From contig JALOPD010000208.1 of the NCBI GenBank assembly GCA_025454075.1, positions 1 through 6,531 on the forward strand: a stretch of 6,531 bases of DNA. The letters are read 5' to 3'. The DNA is from Desulfobacterales bacterium (GTDB lineage: Bacteria > Desulfobacterota > Desulfobacteria > Desulfobacterales > UBA2174_A). The position numbers were made by a program, and so were the translations under genes. This document shows, piece after piece, positions 4,900-6,531 of this stretch. The notes beneath the pieces are model-generated. The model saw only the letters and a list, made by a program, of their open reading frames with translations. It searched no databases and was not told the origin of the DNA. Position 1 is the first letter of the stretch; each line of letters opens with the position of its first letter.

Positions 4900-5385
4900 A
4901 TGACGCCGATTACGCCCCGAAAAAACCAGTACGCTCTGCGGGCGGTCTTCGAGTTGGCCAAGCACCGGGGCCAAGGGCCCACCAAGATATCCGATATTGC
5001 CGACGCGCAGTCGATCCCGGTCCGGTTTCTCGAGGTCATCCTGAACCGTCTCAAGGGCAGCGGCCTGATCGATGCCAAGCGCGGCTTCTACGGCGGCTAC
5101 TACCTGACCCGCTCCCCGGAAAAGATCACGGTCGCCGACATCATGAGTTTCATGCAGGCCCCTCCCAAAAAGCTGGTCTGTGCGGCGTGCTTGGCCAAGA
5201 CCCGGTGCCCGCACGGACACCGCTGCGCGTTTTCGGCGATGTGGAACCGGGTCAACCGTGCGATCCGGCAGGTGTACACCGAGACCACGATCCAGGACCT
5301 GCTGGACAACGACCGGCAGCTCCAGGGCAAGAAACGCAGCTCCCGCAAGCGACCTCTCAAGACGCGACAAGGACGTTCACTATGA
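4900..5385 (+). CDS. Rrf2-family transcriptional regulator with IscR-like cysteine cluster
   Basis: This 161-residue protein opens ITPRKNQYALRAVFELAKH, the standard first helix of Rrf2-family winged-helix regulators, followed by the helix-turn-helix (about 28-56) and the wing KRGFYGGYYLT (60-70). After the 'ITVADIM' helix comes C94-AA-C97-x5-C103-x5-C109. The C97/C103/C109 spacing equals that of the three cysteines that hold the Fe-S cluster in IscR, so cluster-based sensing is likely; C94 is extra. The last 20 residues are very basic (9 Lys/Arg). I chose ATG 4900 because it sits just before the conserved helix, although its ribosome binding site is poor; an in-frame TTG at 4822 lies in the promoter region. 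The stop overlaps the next start as ATGA, so the two genes are translationally coupled. In Desulfovibrio vulgaris the founding rrf2 gene controls the hmc operon, which supports the same role here. Confidence 0.92.
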   Translation: MTPITPRKNQYALRAVFELAKHRGQGPTKISDIADAQSIPVRFLEVILNRLKGSGLIDAKRGFYGGYYLTRSPEKITVADIMSFMQAPPKKLVCAACLAKTRCPHGHRCAFSAMWNRVNRAIRQVYTETTIQDLLDNDRQLQGKKRSSRKRPLKTRQGRSL

Positions 5386-6531
5386 TGAAGGAAAGATCTC
5401 TGTTTCGCCGGACTGGACAGGTCCTGACGTTGGCGGCCCTGATGCTGGCCGTTGCCATCATGAGCGTTCAGGGGTCGGCACCGTCCGCCCCGCCCGCCGA
5501 TGACGCAAGCAAGCCCCGGGCCGACATCATCCGGATCGACGGCCTCAAGCAGTTCGGCCGGCTGGAGCGACCCGCGGTGGTCTACCTGCACGAGAAGCAC
5601 ACCCAGGCCCTGTCCAAGAATAACAAGGACTGCGCGACCTGCCATCTGCCCGACAAGAAATACATGTCCACCAAATTCAAGCGCCTGACGGACGTCTCCA
5701 AGCAGACCGTGATGGACATCTATCACGACAACTGCACCGCCTGTCACCGGCAGACGGCCGGCGCCGGCGAGAAAGCCGGGCCGGTGGTCTGCACCGGCTG
5801 CCATCAGGACCGGGCCGTGGCCTCCTCCTGGACGGAAATCGGTATGGACAAGTCCCTGCACTACCGCCACCTGAAAGCCCAGGAGACCAAATGCGAGGTC
5901 TGCCATCACCGGTACGATCCGGCCGCCAAGAAACTCATCTATGTCAAGGGCAAGGAGGACAACTGCCGCTTCTGCCACCTCGAGGAGACCGTCGACCATG
6001 TCATCTCGATGCGGCTGGCGTCTCACGGGCAGTGCATCGACTGCCACCGCAAGCGGCTGGCCGAAAACAAGGACGCCGGGCCGGCCACCTGCGGGGGGTG
6101 CCATGACGCCGCCTTGCAAAAGAAAATCCAAAAGCTCAAAGAGGTGCCGCGGCTGATGCGGGGACAGCCGGATGTCACCGTCGTCCAAGCGATCAGGAGC
6201 GACGGTCAGAAAGTGGCGCCCTTCACCCGCATGAGCGTGGTGCCTTTCAACCACGTCGGGCACGAGACCTACAACGACACCTGCCGGGCCTGCCATCACT
6301 CCTCGATGGACGCCTGCGGCAAATGCCACACGCTTCAAGGCTCCAAGGACGGCAAGTTCGTCAAGCTGCAGACCGCCATGCACCGCGTCAGCGCCCAGGC
6401 GAGCTGCCTCGGCTGCCATGCCGGTTTCCAGGCGGATAAGCGCTGCGCCGGCTGCCACGCATCCATGCCGCGCAGGGACCCGCCGGGGCTTTCCGGCTGT
6501 GTCAGCTGCCACATGCCCAAACCCGCCGCGG
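5382..6531 (+). CDS. hmcA: Multihaem cytochrome c, probably HmcA; 3' end beyond the window
   Basis: The frame from ATG 5382 stays open for 383 residues to the window edge. Residues 1-32 form a signal peptide (basic start, hydrophobic 14-28), so the protein is exported. Twelve CxxCH haem sites are visible, starting at residues 84, 118, 137, 171, 195, 218, 237, 301, 312, 342, 355 and 373; two of them (171 and 301) continue as CxxCHH, common in class III cytochromes c3. Many extra histidines (for example 70, 73, 115, 160, 163) could be distal ligands. HmcA of Desulfovibrio has 16 haems in about 545 residues, so this fragment fits its first three quarters. It would carry electrons in the periplasm to or from a membrane Hmc complex. 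Start: AAGGA (5369-5373) is eight bases before ATG 5382, which overlaps the rrf2 stop; ATG 5385 is a less well-spaced alternative. Another large c-type cytochrome remains possible until the end and the next genes are seen. Confidence 0.82.
   Translation, partial: MMKERSLFRRTGQVLTLAALMLAVAIMSVQGSAPSAPPADDASKPRADIIRIDGLKQFGRLERPAVVYLHEKHTQALSKNNKDCATCHLPDKKYMSTKFKRLTDVSKQTVMDIYHDNCTACHRQTAGAGEKAGPVVCTGCHQDRAVASSWTEIGMDKSLHYRHLKAQETKCEVCHHRYDPAAKKLIYVKGKEDNCRFCHLEETVDHVISMRLASHGQCIDCHRKRLAENKDAGPATCGGCHDAALQKKIQKLKEVPRLMRGQPDVTVVQAIRSDGQKVAPFTRMSVVPFNHVGHETYNDTCRACHHSSMDACGKCHTLQGSKDGKFVKLQTAMHRVSAQASCLGCHAGFQADKRCAGCHASMPRRDPPGLSGCVSCHMPKPAA

Noticed and set aside
5100..6512. Minus-strand open frame of 470 residues opposite rrf2 and hmcA
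   Set aside because: It is the antisense of a clear CxxCH cytochrome. The Val/Gly/His-rich translation is an artefact of that.

Overview
The window looks like a chromosomal segment from a GC-rich, anaerobic, sulfate-reducer-type member of the Desulfobacterota. The best evidence is at the right end. An Rrf2-family regulator is translationally coupled to a secreted multihaem cytochrome c with at least 12 CxxCH sites, resembling HmcA, the periplasmic subunit of the Hmc electron-transfer complex. The organism assignment is an inference from gene content and composition.

Layout, left to right. (1) 1-2010, plus strand: the C-terminal end of a class A penicillin-binding protein (PBP1A type), followed 15 bases later by a membrane protein with three predicted helices, a TPR-like middle and a C-terminal SPOR domain. 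Both point to peptidoglycan work. (2) 2020-2795, minus strand: a universal stress protein with an intact ATP-binding signature and a small FmdB-type zinc-ribbon protein that lacks one expected cysteine. (3) 2904-3368, plus strand: a small protein that is almost entirely a CULT domain, the thalidomide-binding domain of eukaryotic cereblon, with two CxxC zinc pairs and the complete aromatic cage. This is the most unusual gene here. (4) 3436-4047, minus strand: dephospho-CoA kinase (coaE). (5) 4048-4390: a 343-base divergent intergenic region with two inverted repeats and no recognisable gene. (6) 4391-4693, plus strand: a minimal Hsp20/alpha-crystallin protein followed by a very strong hairpin terminator. 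(7) 4735-4899: regulatory region with a promoter-like element, a direct repeat and an inverted repeat. (8) 4900 to the end, plus strand: the Rrf2-family regulator and the multihaem cytochrome, which runs off the window.

Working relationships: the PBP and SPOR genes form a cell-envelope pair. Usp, FmdB, CULT, CoaE and Hsp20 are mostly separate small units, with convergent or divergent neighbours. The rrf2-hmcA pair is probably the start of an operon for transmembrane electron transfer, with the regulator probably sensing redox or Fe-S status through a cysteine cluster. No mobile element, CRISPR array, tRNA or rRNA was seen.
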